A stretch of 64,000 nt of DNA. Origin: Metellina segmentata (taxonomy: Eukaryota > Arthropoda > Arachnida > Araneae > Tetragnathidae). The notes beneath the pieces are model-generated. The model did not search any database. It was not told the origin of the DNA and was given only the letters and a program-made list of their open reading frames with translations. Position numbers and translations under genes: made by a program. The stretch covers positions 93,398,411 through 93,462,410 of the forward strand of contig OX375883.1 of NCBI GenBank assembly GCA_947359465.1, given 5' to 3'. The number at the start of each line of letters is the position of its first letter. The stretch's first letter is position 1. Below are positions 10,214 to 21,451 of this stretch, piece after piece.

Positions 10214-10842
10214 CTGCAAAAGAACAGTCGCCATTACTTCAGGTGTAAAAGCCTACACAAAAATTACTAATATTTCTTTCACGCAGTTGTAATTATGTCT
10301 TCGTAATCATTTAGAATGTACAATCTAATTAAAGTTAGAAATGTGACATACATTTCAGAGAATACTTTATACCAGTCCTGATTATATAATATGTTAGCAC
10401 AGTTTATGAGGACTCCATCAGAATACAAGGTGTCCATCAAGTCTCTACAATTTCAAAAATTTCTTACAAAGGCAAATGAAAACACAGATAAGTGGAAATT
10501 TTTCAAAATGAGACGCATAACTTAATATACTTCTATATATGCACCATTAGTTGCATCAAGCACATCAAGACGATCTCAATTTTTTGCCATGTTTGCTGCA
10601 GCATACCCTCAGCAAAGTTGTCAGTACCATCAGTAATCATCTGCTTTGTTTAGATTAGTGATGCCATGTACCTTTTTTCTATACACCACCCCATTAGGGA
10701 CTGCATGCTCGTGGGTTCCTAAATGAAACATTTCCAGATCAGTGGATTGGTAAGGGGTGACCCCATTCCATGGATACCTCGTCCATCAGATATCATTCCC
10801 CTCGATTTTGGGGTTATGTTAAAGATATAGTGTATACAATTG

Positions 10843-12258
10843 CCATAAACAATGCTATTGTTATTGCCATTGCCATTGTCAATGCTATTGTCATTGCCAT
10901 TACCAATGCTATTGCCCGATTTACTCGCCAAGAATGGCTGTGATCTCCCTATGGACTGTTTGAATCGTCTCACTCCCACTGAGTTCCACTCCCTGGGAAA
11001 ACAGCGTTTGCTTTCCGTGTGGCGCCGTACGCCATCCCACCATTGGTATGCTGGCAATCGCCTGGACTATCAATCTCATGCTGTGGCCCTCGGCCTTTCC
11101 AATCAGCCATGGCCAGATTTCGAAGTGGCCATCTTAAATGTATAAAATTTCAGAACGGGGAGAGAATTTTCCCTCCTTGTTCCTGTTCCCTACCTGCCAG
11201 TCCTGATCACCTTCTTCTCTGTCTTGGCGCTTCATATAAGAAGCTGTTGGTTGATCAGGACTTTTTGCAAGTATTTGGGGACCTGGCACGACGGGGCCTT
11301 CTGGACCTGGTGTAGGTTTTCCTACACCAGGGGGATGTGCAACAACAACATCAATGCTATTGCCAATGCTATTGTCATTGTCAATGCTATTGTCATTGCC
11401 AATGCTATTGCCATTGTCAATGCTATTGCCATTGCCAATGCTATTTGCCACTGTCAATGTTATTGCCATTTCCATAGCCAATGCTGTTGCCAATGATATT
11501 GCCACTGTCAATGTTATTGCCATTTCCATAGCCAATGCTGTTGCCATAACCAATGCTATTGCCATTGCCATAGCCAATTCTATTGCCATTGCCATAGCCA
11601 ATGCTATTGCCACTGTCAATGCTATTGTCATTATTGTCAATGCCATTGCCATTTTCATAGCCAATACTGTTGCCATAGCCAATGCTATTGCCATTGCCAT
11701 AGCCAATTCTATTGCCATTGCCATAGCCAATGCTATTGCCATTGTCAATGCTATTGTCATTATTGTCAATGCCATTTCCATTTCCATAGCCAATACTGTT
11801 GCCATAGCCAATGCTATTGTCATTGCCATAGCCAATGCTATTGTCATTGCCATAGCCAATGCTATTGCCATTGTCGATGCTATTACCATTATTGCCAATG
11901 CTATTGCCAATCCTATTGCCATTGCCAATGATATTGCCATTGTCAATGTTATTGTCATTTCCATAGCCAATGCTGTTGCCATAGCCAATGCTATTGCCAT
12001 TGCCATAGCCAATTCTATTGTCATTGCCATAGCCAATGTTATTGCCATTGTCATAGCCAATGCTATTTCCATTGTCATAGACAGTGACATTTCAATTGCC
12101 ATAGTCAATGCTATTACCATTGCCATAGCCAATTCTATTGCCATTGCTATTGCCATTGTCATAGCCAATACTAATGCCATTGCCATAGACAATGCCTTTG
12201 CAATTGCCATGGTCAATTCTATTGCCATTTTCATAGCCAATGCTATTACCATTGACGA
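10843..12258. repeat. Hexanucleotide (ATTGCC-like) array, split by a LINE fragment
   Basis: An imperfect 6-bp periodic array built from ATTGCC, AATGCT, ATAGCC, ATTGTC and similar words. A short part lies at 10843-10915 and a part of about 910 bp at 11348-12258. Because the unit length is a multiple of three and contains no stop words in most phases, it opens long frames on both strands (about 300 codons forward, about 370 reverse) made of Ala/Ile/Met/Asn/Val only. These are artefacts of the period, not proteins. Confidence 0.9.
10916..11347 (+). pseudogene. LINE fragment, RNase H C-terminus
   Basis: Plus-strand non-LTR retrotransposon end. One frame gives TEFHSLGKQRLLSVWRRTPS then HHWYAGNRLDYQSHAVALGL. 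After a frameshift near 11080 the next frame gives MARFRSGHLKCIKFQNGERI, CSLPASPDHLLLCLG and ARRGLLDLV-stop (to 11315). These are the RNase H tail and Cys-rich motif of jockey/I-like polyproteins. The 3' end carries CAACAACAACAT. CAATGCTATTGCC occurs on both sides, consistent with insertion into the hexanucleotide array. Confidence 0.75.
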
Positions 12259-12269
12259 GAGTATGCTTT

Positions 12270-12605
12270 AGAGAGCATGGCACGAAATCGAGTACAGTCT
12301 TGATGTGTTTCATTCAACTAATGGAGCCCATATTGCGCGGAAATGGTTCACGCGGAAGAATACATCATCGGTGACGCGCCGCGTCAGATTAATACAAATG
12401 AGACGATATATGGACACCGTGAAATCAAGAGCCTCACGCAACTTCTAACGACGAGCAGTGACGTGTTCTATACCTTATATAGACGCCAACGTCACTTTTC
12501 CATTATGTTAACTGTTCATTGTTTTGTGCCTTGTCCCTTTCAAATAATAAAGTCATTCATTTGTTAACTTTAAGTTCTGTATTTTATCCCACAATATAGA
12601 GGTGT
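12270..12605. other. Gap without a recognised gene
   Basis: Unique-looking sequence between the hexanucleotide array and the right inverted repeat. The 74-codon plus-strand frame at 12343 shows no domain. An AATAAA occurs near 12547. I see nothing that supports a gene. Confidence 0.4.
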
Positions 12606-12777
12606 ATTAAATTATGCGTCTCATTTTGTAATAAAATCCACTTATCTGTCTTTTCATTTGCCAACATCTTTTAATTGTTCTAAAAAGGACCAATCTTCTC
12701 TCTGTTGAAGACATTTAGGAAGTTTTTCTTCTCAAAACGCTAACCTTCCTGGCCGTTGTCGCGAAGAGGTATCTCTG

Positions 12778-13045
12778 TTGTTGTTGTTGTTGTTGGACGC
12801 CCCCATTGGCCAGCAGTGCTAGACCATGTCCATGACGTTATACACCCTCAAAAAATTCCAACACCGTAAATGGATTGTCTGTCAAGTCCTGTTTGGAGAG
12901 CCCCAGGCACGATAGGATGTGGTGAGGCGAAGCCGGCTCAGTTTAACAGTTGTTACAAATCTCAAAGATCTTGGATCCTTCGGAAAATTTCATTGATTTA
13001 AGGTGACCACTTCGAAAGCCACCTCTACATTAGCAAACCTAACCG
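12778..13045 (-). pseudogene. LINE fragment, RNase H C-terminus with (CAA)n tail
   Basis: Reading the minus strand: FRSGHLKSMKFSEGSKIFEI, then CNNC-stop, TEPASPHHILSCLGLSKQDL and a tail. On the minus strand the fragment ends in CAACAACAACAACAACAA (12794-12777). It is the same RNase H/Cys-His terminus as at 10916-11315, in opposite orientation. The in-frame stops show a dead copy. Confidence 0.75.
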
Positions 13046-13367
13046 TGTCTTCACGGACGAGATTTCTCGTTATTAGAAAAACTGATCAGATATGTCATGT
13101 TTAGATTGGCCATTATACATTTGAGATCAACATAATTTATTCATTGTATTGAACGTCCAAGTTATTTCGACCAGAGATCTCGTCCATCAAGATCTGAAAA
13201 ATTTTACTAGTGAACCGACATCTTGTCATCAAGATATACCCGATTTTTTTTATCAAGATCCGGAAAGTTTTGCCCTTGACCCTCGTCAAAACAATCAAGG
13301 TGAGATACTTCCAACTTATTCGAAATGGTATATGAAACAATCCTTCCCTGATAATGAACCTGCTCGC

Positions 13368-14171
13368 GGTACAGCTACACTCTACGTTTATGAGTGATGG
13401 CAACGGCTTGGCGATTTTTTTTGGCGCACTTCTAGTAGCGAGTTACGATAAATTAAGGCAACCCATCTTTCGTTGCTGTTGTTGTGGTTTTCACGGCAAC
13501 CTCGGCAAACGGAAACTTTCAATTTTCATTTTGAATATTCTAGAAAGTTCTTCCAAAATCCGTTAAAATCGTTTGATTTCATTGATTCGTTTGAAATTTT
13601 TTCTTTCCTCCCATTGGTTATTTTGTTTTTAAAATATCCTTTGATTGCATTGGTCCTTTTAAATCGTTTTCTGTGATACCATTGGTCCATTTATTTGTAT
13701 TTTGACAGTTGTGGAATTTTTAATTTGTTATAATAATTTTCACGACAGGATTAACAGTTTTGTTTTTTTGACCATTTTCGTTTTCATTATTTTTTTACGA
13801 GAGAATTCTGACGTCATCAGGTATTATTTCTCGCTTTTTTTCTTTTGTAAATCTTTTTCTTTTTCAACATGCTCACTGATTTAGTGTAATTGATAAGTTT
13901 CAGGGTATTCTTACCATTCGTAGCTTAGTTTCTCTGCTGGTTCACAAATGTGTTTTGATATATGATTAAGCTTACTACTTTTTATGAAATTTTTTTTAAT
14001 ATACTTTTTAAAACGTTCTGAAATGTGCTTAAAAAGTGTGTTGTAAAAAGAAAAAAAATTGTGACAGGAAAAGAGTTAAGAAATAATTTTTTCCTTGGCG
14101 AGTTTAGAAGTGCGCCAAAAAAAATCGCCAAGCCGTTGCCATTAGTCATAAACGTAGAGTGTAGCTGTACC
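13368..14171. mobile_element. Non-autonomous TIR element with about 70-75-bp termini (MULE-like)
   Basis: 804 bp starting GGTACAGCTACACTC and ending GAGTGTAGCTGTACC. The termini match as inverted repeats for about 70-75 bp, including the run GGCGATTTTTTTTGGCGCAC, with few mismatches. CTGCTCGC flanks both sides (13360-13367 and 14172-14179), an 8-bp duplication that reads as 9 bp (CCTGCTCGC) if the last base is assigned outward. Long TIRs plus an 8-9-bp duplication suggest Mutator-like. The interior is AT-rich without a transposase. Confidence 0.8.
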
Positions 14172-14647
14172 CTGCTCGCTTATCAACGACTTTCCTGTGA
14201 GGATCTGTATTTGGCTCGTCTTGGACTTCTAAAATGTTACTGAACCCACGGACTTTGTCCATCGACCTTCTGATGAAATAGACGGACCATATAGCCGAAT
14301 CGCTGTAGTCATACCTCAGAAGAGTAAGACACTTGGGCTTACGAATCATCTTTGGCCGACTGGCTATAGTACCGATTGGCTATAGAGCTTTCATCCACGC
14401 TGGATAGTCACTTAACCAATCATTCGTTTTCCCCACATCACGATTCATGTTTTTTCCATAACCACGAAAGAGATTTTGAAACCGAGTGAGTGGCAAAATG
14501 GCATGACGCTATGACATGTGATCCATCTATTTCATTAAAAGATGGATGTCTTGGTCTATTTAGCTTGTTTCGATCATGTGGGATGAGAAACAACAATGGT
14601 TTAAAATCATTGCTAGTACTCGTGATAACTAAAACGTATTATCTTAC

Positions 14648-14746
14648 GCATTCCATTGGACTCCATTCTAGAGGCAGTATTGACCGTGTCACCAAATAGA
14701 CAGTAACGAGGCATCTTAAGTCCCACGACGCCAGCCGCGCATGGAC
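14648..14746 (-). CDS. Guanylate cyclase exon: purine/catalytic loop
   Basis: Minus-strand exon of 99 nt. The acceptor ATTACCAG ends at 14747 and the donor GTAAGA starts at 14647. It encodes [20 protein letters not shown] followed by [12 protein letters not shown] (residues 231-262) and the first base of codon 263. Cys245 in PRYCLFG is the guanine-recognition residue, and Asn252 and Arg256 of NTASRMES stabilise the transition state. With these present, the enzyme looks catalytically competent. Confidence 0.96.
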
Positions 14747-15149
14747 CTGGTAATGGAAAAAACTTTATTTAGAATAAACGTACGATAAGTACTACGGTCA
14801 TTTAAAAATAAGAAACGTTTGTAATATAAAAACAGAATCTTACTTAAATATTAAAAACCTTTTAGCTATTTTAAGTCTTACCCCATCTTTCAAAATTATT
14901 ATTCTAAAATTCGATTTACAATACAAGATCACAAGTTTTATCAGTAATTATTTCGGTAGAACACATCGTAGACCATGATCAATACTAGGAATATCTTGTT
15001 TTTTATTTTTGTGTTGATGATAATCCACTTTTTTTCCCTGAAACACCTATACTAGTATTTTTATCATCCTTTTTGACATCATCTTTATCTGTCATTTTCT
15101 AAGATTTTAGAAAATTATGTAGGCGATATGTGATTTGAATAATTCGAAG

Positions 15150-16140
15150 CATTCGAATAACCCTATTACTTATATTACTCCTTACTGATCTACCTCTACT
15201 ACTTAAGCTATTTTACTGAGCTACCAATGCTACTTTAACTACTTTCTACTGAGCTACCATTGCTACGTTAGCTACTTTTTACTCAACTACCACCACTACT
15301 ACTTTTAAATTATATTTGTTGAGCTACCACTTCATGTTAAACTACTATTTAATGAGCTACCACTACTACTTAAGCTACGTTTTACAACTAATTCACAACA
15401 TTCTGAGAAAAAAGGGGCTTATTACTTAAATTACTCCTTACTGATCTATCACTATCACTTAAGCTACTTTTTACTGAGCTTCCACTATTACTTAAATGTG
15501 TTTTTAATCAGCTTCCACTATTACTTAAATGTATTTTTACTCATCTTCCACCATTATTTAAATGTATTTTTACTGAGCTAACAATATATTACTTAACGTA
15601 TTTTTTACTGAGCTAAAAATATATTACTTAATGTATTTTTATTGAGCTACCACTACTACTTAAGCTACTGTTTACAGAGCTATTTTTACTATTTAATACT
15701 TAAACTACCTTTAACTGAGCTACCACTACTATTTAAACTAATTTTAACTGAGATACCAACATTATCCTACATACATTGCCTTTAGCTGAGCTACCACTGC
15801 TACTTAAGCTACTTTTTACTTAAGCTACTTTTTACTTAAGCTACCACTACAACTTAAGCTACTTTTTACTGAGCTACCATTAGTACTTAAGCAACTTTTC
15901 ATTGGGCTACCACTACTACGTAAACTTATTTTTGCTGACCTATTACTACTATTTTTTAGTGAACTACCAAGCTACTTAAAACTTATTGTTACTGAGAGCT
16001 AAATACTTTTTACGAAGCGAAGTTATAAATTTATTACATTACATAATTGAGTTCACTATTTAAACTACTTTTTTTAAGCTATTACTAATAATTAAAAAAA
16101 TACTTTTTACTGAGCCCTCACCTACAATATAAACTACTTT
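15150..16140. repeat. Degenerate tandem repeat of ACTACTTAAGCTACTTTTTACTG type
   Basis: About 1 kb of imperfect repeats of roughly 34 bp (core GAGCTACCACTACTACTTAA followed by GCTACTTTTTACT) with many variants. It fills most of the intron between the exons at 14746 and 16298 and ends about 160 nt before the exon. No coding potential. Confidence 0.85.
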
Positions 16141-16297
16141 TTATAGAAGAGTATATTTCGTTAAATTGTTGCATGACCTAAAGTGTTTAATTTAAAATGA
16201 AATTACCTATCCTAAAGAAGAATAGTTCCTCAATGTCTACAAAGTATATAATAGTAACAATATATATGAGTTTAAACCAACAAAAAATAAGCAATAC

Positions 16298-16472
16298 CAG
16301 AGTGCATCCCTATCCTCAGCTTCAGTTGCTCTTTCGGACGATGTTTGATTGTAAAGCAAAGCACAGCATCTAGCAGTCTGAGAGACATTCTGGCTATTTC
16401 TCTGGCATGCAAACTTCCATTAGTCACAGGTAGTCCCGAAACCACCATATAAGCGTCTCCAATTGTTTCCAC
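16298..16472 (-). CDS. Guanylate cyclase exon: central catalytic domain
   Basis: Minus-strand exon of 175 nt. The acceptor ACTTTTTAG ends at 16473; the donor GTATTG, weak at the last positions, starts at 16297. It encodes residues 172-229: [19 protein letters not shown], then [16 protein letters not shown], then [10 protein letters not shown]. Glu173 is the position that selects guanine in guanylate cyclases and Asp177 is the second metal ligand. The open reading frame runs seven codons past the donor into the intron (IleAlaTyrPheLeuLeuVal). That extension does not match the family, whereas the next exon restores the expected [11 protein letters not shown]. Confidence 0.95.
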
Positions 16473-16711
16473 CTAAAAAGTTCAAATACGTCATTAAAAA
16501 GGCTAAAGTAAGGCAACCGCAAATATTATGCTGCAACTTTGCTTATGGTCTTCACTATACCGGAGATTAAACGAGTTTATCCTTCCGATTGTTACATCGT
16601 AATCAAACAACAGCTTTCCCTAACGTTATAGTTCACTACTTAAACTACGTTCTGTTCGCTTATTCACAAACTATAAAACACGATGCGAACTGTTAAATCC
16701 TGGCTCTAGTA

Positions 16712-17510
16712 CAGGCCTCGAAATATATTTTTTAATACAGGTGCACACGGTGCACCTAAGTTTTAAATTAGGTGCACAGATTATGTTTTAGGTGCATATT
16801 TCAAAAAACGTAATGTAAGAGCATTAATGTAATGTAAACTACTTTATTAGTGGGGCATGTTTAAATAGGTTAGTAGTAGATAGTAAATTAAAATATTTAA
16901 ACAATTTTATTTATCTGCTAAATTATTGATTACAAATATTCAGTCATTAGACATTGGTGGGCAAAAAACACAAAACATAAACGAGTACACTATATTTTAA
17001 GTAGATAAAATCTGAATTTAAAGATAAATAATAAAAATATTTGTTTACGACACGCAGTGGTCAGACAATTCTCAGGAATTCCTACGACATTACAATTTAT
17101 TGAAACACGAGGTGTTTACAAAAATGTGGGATGCCTATTGTTCGCGGGTGGTCAAGTGATATAAATTCTCCCTTCTCCGGCTGTCGCTTCAACAGAGCCA
17201 TCTGGAAAAAGTTTCGATCATCGGAAAGTCCTGGTAGCAGTGGCACAAGTAAACTTACTCCTGTATAAACCCGTTACGGTCCAGTGATTATGTTTATGCA
17301 TAGTGTGTATTTAGGAATTTTAATTAATTTCCCTTAGAGCGAGAGAGGTCGATACTAATATTTAATTCAAGCATCAAAATAACATAAAATACTTCCCCTC
17401 CGTTTTTTTAAGATTAGGTGCACTGCGTGCACCCGGCGGGAAAAAATTAGGTGGCACAATTTTATTTTCATGTGCACAGTGCACCTGTGCACCCGGGTAT
17501 TTCGACCCTG
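16712..17510. mobile_element. hAT-like MITE (CAGGCCTCGAAATA family), copy 1
   Basis: Begins CAGGCCTCGAAATA and ends ATTTCGACCCTG. It is flanked by CTCTAGTA (16704-16711) and CTCTACTA (17511-17518), an 8-bp target duplication with one mismatch. The interior carries repeated GTGCACCTAA motifs at both ends. It is about 250-280 bp longer than the copies at 49956 and 51921, so it may hold an insertion. It lies in a cyclase intron. Confidence 0.75.
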
Positions 17511-17730
17511 CTCTACTATTGCAATTATTCTTACCTGGACATTATGTTTCTTGCAAATCGCATATATACATTTAATTCTGTTTTTACACGATAAATACGT
17601 TCCTGAAGAATACGTGTAAAACAAATTAGTGTAAATAAAACATTGTATCTATGGATAAGAACATTGGTTCTGAATCTAAAAGGTCAGTAGAAATAATTTT
17701 AAAAAGACCATATAAAAATATTCGTTTTAA

Positions 17731-18326
17731 GCCCGGGCTCAGGTGCATTAAGCACCTGAAAAGTAAAATTGCGCACCTAATTTTTTCCCTCTAAGTGCAC
17801 GCAGTGCACCTATCGTTAAAAAAAAGCGAGTGAAACATATTTTAGGTTATATTGATGTCTGAACAAAACATTAGTATCGACCATCTCTCGCTCTGAGAGA
17901 ACGTAATTAAAATTTCTAAATACACACTGCGCGAAAACTTTAATCCAGAAATTGCTATGTTGCAATGAAACAAAAATACAAAGATAAGGATGGACACTAA
18001 ACCTTATAAGTAAAGATCTGCCAAAAACGTTGACTTTTCTGATTGCACAGCAATGTCTGTCTGATGATGACTGAGCAAAGTCTGATGATGACTGAATATT
18101 TGTAAGTAATAATTTTGCAGATAAAAAAAAATGTTTAAATATTTTTATTTACTATCTACTTGTAACATATACAAACATACCCAACTAATAAAGTAGTTTA
18201 CATTACATTTATGATCCTATATTACGTTGTTCTTTTAAATATGCACCTAAAATATAATATGTGCACCTAATTTAAAAACGTAGGTGCGCAAGGTGCACCT
18301 GTATTACAAAATCTATTTCGAGGTCT
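17731..18326. mobile_element. hAT-like MITE of the same family, left end lost
   Basis: Carries the family motifs CAGGTGCATTAAGCACCTGA, GCACGCAGTGCACCTA and GTGCACCTAATTTAAAAAC, and the right end CTATTTCGAGGTCTG. A second partial end (ATCGAGGCCTG) follows at about 18337-18348. The left terminus lacks the CAGGG start and I see no target duplication. Confidence 0.65.
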
Positions 18327-18559
18327 GTTTTTATATCGAGGCCTGTTTTTATTTATTTCAACAAAATACACATGTAATAATGTGTAATGAAAATGTATTA
18401 AATAAAATTTGCATTTGAAATGAAAAAATTCTTCATGAATAAAAAATATGTTTTACTTATATAACAATATTTTATTCATTTTCAATTTCTGACATTAAAT
18501 TGTGCACACTTTTGTGTACGATCGGAATATCACTGCTACCACTAAAACATAGTGTGGAC

Positions 18560-18986
18560 TAGGGTTACGACATCAATAGCAAAACATCGATGTTGATAAT
18601 ACATCGCCCCCAAACCATCGATGTTTTTAAAATTCAGTGTATTTAAACTTTTTTTCCCCACTTCTTAAAACTGGTTTAGCAACTAGTGATGCGACATCGA
18701 CTCCAATACATCGATGTTTTTTTCTAAAACATCAGTGTTTAGAAAACATCGACATCGATGCCGTATCCCAACTTTTCAGACCTTTCATCCTTGGTCACTT
18801 AAGTCTAAGGGTATGTTCAATTTGCTGATTATGAAATTTATGCCACTTGATTATTTATAAAATTTTTATAACGGTACTTTTAACTTAAAAATAAAACATC
18901 GACAACGTAAAAACATCGATGTTCCCAAAACATCGACCCCAATACATCGATGTTTTTTAAAAAACATCAATGTTTTGATGTCCCTA
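18560..18986. mobile_element. MITE of the TAGGGATG/ACATCGATG family
   Basis: Starts TAGGGTTACGACATC and ends TTTTGATGTCCCTA; the interior has ACATCGATGTTTT units and the sequence TTAAAACTGGTTTAGCAACT shared with 1-300 and 39.0-39.8 kb. The flanking octamers differ, so the target duplication has decayed or one end is truncated. Confidence 0.65.
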
Positions 18987-19331
18987 GTCTTCTTCCTCAT
19001 CAGAAATATGTTAAACTTACTATGTATTTTTTACTGAACAATAATATATTAGGCACCCATTGGTTTTGGTGTGGTATTTCCTCCATTTATGAATTTCTCT
19101 CTGCGATCTATTGAGCAAAATCAGCATAAATATCCTCTGTTGCTGATATTTCAACGAATTCGGTTATTAATCGCTGTGCTAGTGTTTTGTTTAGGCCGTT
19201 ATGTAATTCTCTGTAATAGGCTACTAGCAACTTCAGTCCTTGTTGAAATTTAGCAGCGCGTACCTCATTAGTGCGTGTAATATAGAAAAGATACTATGCC
19301 ACATATCTAAAAAACTTTTTCGTAACATTAA

Positions 19332-19842
19332 CCCTTCTTTGCATGATGTTTTCTTTATTGGTGAAATAAATCAAGGTGATATAATTCTTGTTCAAAATTA
19401 AAGGAAAATTGGTTACAAAAATCTTAGTATATATTTATAGTATAAATTTAGCAAAAAAACAATATGATGGTATCATGTGGTATTTTTTAAATTAAACGCA
19501 AACTTTTTCAGAAATTGCTCTAAAAATAACAGAAACACATGTTACAAACCTTTCTTCCACTCATTTTCACTTTTTTAGCAATAGAAACTCAAATATAATA
19601 AAACAAAATTAAAATCGAAATCATACGTTTATTGCAACTACAACAAACAGCGGAATGACAACTTCAAGCTCGTTTTACTGATAGTGACACTTGCTTATTT
19701 TTGACAGCTATGTTTCTTTTTTTATGCAACGGACATTAAAAAGGTATCCAGACACGATCAACTTAAAGTGAACTTGTTATTTTATATAATTTTTGGGCAT
19801 TCAATGTTATGATGGAAATTTCCACCATTATGCAAAGAAGGG
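19332..19842. mobile_element. piggyBac-like MITE, copy A
   Basis: 511 bp flanked by TTAA (19328-19331 and 19843-19846). The ends CCCTTCTTTGCATGATG and CACCATTATGCAAAGAAGGG are inverted. TTAA target duplication and termini starting CCC are the piggyBac signature. It is about 90% similar by eye to copy B at 20950-21447, in inverted orientation. No long transposase frame. Confidence 0.85.
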
Positions 19843-20341
19843 TTAAGACAAAAAATATTCTTAGAAATTGGTTTGGAACGCTCGTGATAAATCAAAATGA
19901 CTCATGTAAAAAGATAATTTAATATTTATTTTTAATACGTGTTAAAACGAATTCGTGTAAAAAAAGTTCGTACAAAAACAGAATTAGATGTGTAGTCATT
20001 TATATTTTAGATTTTTTTTTTCCATCTTGCTACCTTTAAATAAATAATTTTCTTTTTATCTTGGAGCACGTCTGGAAAATAGGGTAATTTGCAGTGGTAC
20101 TTACAAATATGTTATACTATATTATATATGCTTACAAGTGAAACCCACTGTCCAAATTTTCAAGACATGAGTTTCTTAACTTTGCTAGACCAGGATGAAG
20201 TTATCTTTAGATTGGTGAAGTGTGTGTTCGTGACGCCATTTATTCTTACATGAAGGTTATATTCCTTCTCGGAGAAACATTCCTATTGAGTTTAGCATTG
20301 ATAGAATCCAACCTCCTTTGCTTTTTACAGAAATATGTTTT

Positions 20342-20673
20342 GGTAATTGGTAATTTTTTAATTAACGTCGTACTAGAGCAACACAACGGGCTATTGACGA
20401 CGGTCCGGGATCAGTCCCTTAAGGGAAAGATCCGAGGACAACACCTCGTAATTTTGAACCACGGTCAGATAACGAAGCAACACCTGAGCTGGCACCCCAC
20501 TCTCTAAACTTCCATGCCAACCCAACGTGAGGACTTTCGGCCACGACAGATTTAAGGTGCACCAGCCGCCTCTACACCATACGTTTACAAACATCCATGC
20601 CCGGACCCGGATTCGAACCAGGAACCTTCCGATCTAGAGGCTAACACCTTAACCACTATACCGATTGGTCGGC
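20342..20673 (-). mobile_element. tRNA-derived SINE (family 1), copy with 12-bp target duplication
   Basis: Minus-strand SINE. The head (rc of 20673 leftward) is GCCGACCAATCGGTATAGTG, with A box TAGTGGTTAAGG and B box GGTTCGAATCC. The body gives TTGTAAACGTATGGTGTAGA and the tail AACGTCGTTAATTAAAAAAT-TACCAATTACC. The perfect direct repeat GAAATATGTTTT flanks it at 20330-20341 and 20674-20685. The 67-codon frames that read through these copies on either strand are SINE sequence, not genes. Confidence 0.92.
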
Positions 20674-20949
20674 GAAATATGTTTTACTTACTATGTATTT
20701 TTTACTGAACAATAATATATTAGCCCACCAAGTGGTTTTGGTGTGGTATTTCGTCCATGATGATTACACCAATTTGCTAATTCCGAGATATCTCCTCCAT
20801 AATAATTGATAAATCTAATAATTATTTTCCATTGATTTTTTAAAATTAATATCTTCTAAAAATATTTAAAACAAATTGCTGACTTCTAACAATTCAATTA
20901 TTTGGTTGAACTTTCTAAATGATAACACAGTCTGTTTTCATCCATTTAA

Positions 20950-21447
20950 CCCTTCTTTGCATAATGGTGGAAATTTCCATCATAACATTGAATGCCCAAA
21001 AATTATATAAAAGAACAAGGTCACATTAAGTTGATCGTGTCTGGATACCTTTTTAATGTCCATTGCATAAAAAAAAAACATAGCTGTCAAAAATAAGCAA
21101 GTGTCATTATCAGTAAAACGAGCTTGAAGTTGTCATTCCGCTGTTTGTTGTAGTTGCAATAAACGTATGATTTCGTTTTATTATACTTGAGTTTCTATTG
21201 CTAAAAAAGTGAAAATGAGTAGAAGAAAGGTTTGTAACATGTGTTTCTGTTATTTTTAGAGCAATTTCTGAAAAAAAGTTTGCGTTTAATTAAAAAATAC
21301 CACATGATACCATCATATTGTTTTTTGCTAAATTTATACTATAAATATATACCAAGATTTTTTTAAGCATTTTTCCTTTAATTTTGAACATGAATTATAT
21401 CACCTTGATTTATTTCACCAATAAAGAAAAAATCATGCAAAGAAGGG
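20950..21447. mobile_element. piggyBac-like MITE, copy B
   Basis: 498 bp between TTAA sites (20946-20949 and 21448-21451). It starts CCCTTCTTTGCATAATGG and ends CATGCAAAGAAGGG. It is the reverse complement of copy A 1.1 kb away. It contains ATGAGTAGAAGAAAG followed by GTTTGT and, 30 nt on, TTATTTTTAG. This could be a relic of a short first exon and intron of a parent element, but the frame closes quickly. Confidence 0.85.
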
Positions 21448-21451
21448 TTAA

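Larger units (their letters stand above)
10468..12674. repeat. Inverted repeats of about 60 bp flanking a composite 2.2-kb block
   Basis: The plus-strand segment 10468-10528 (GGCAAATGAAAACACAGATA, then AAAATGAGACGCATAA) recurs in reverse complement at about 12606-12674. Between them lie a LINE 3' end, a hexanucleotide array and unassigned sequence. This looks like an old TIR element invaded by other repeats, but I did not identify its transposase or a target-site duplication. Confidence 0.55.

Noticed and set aside
11134..12271. Overlapping 372-codon (minus) and 305-codon (plus) frames
   Set aside because: They are the translation of a 6-bp periodic array in stop-free phases; composition is only a few residues and both strands are open equally.
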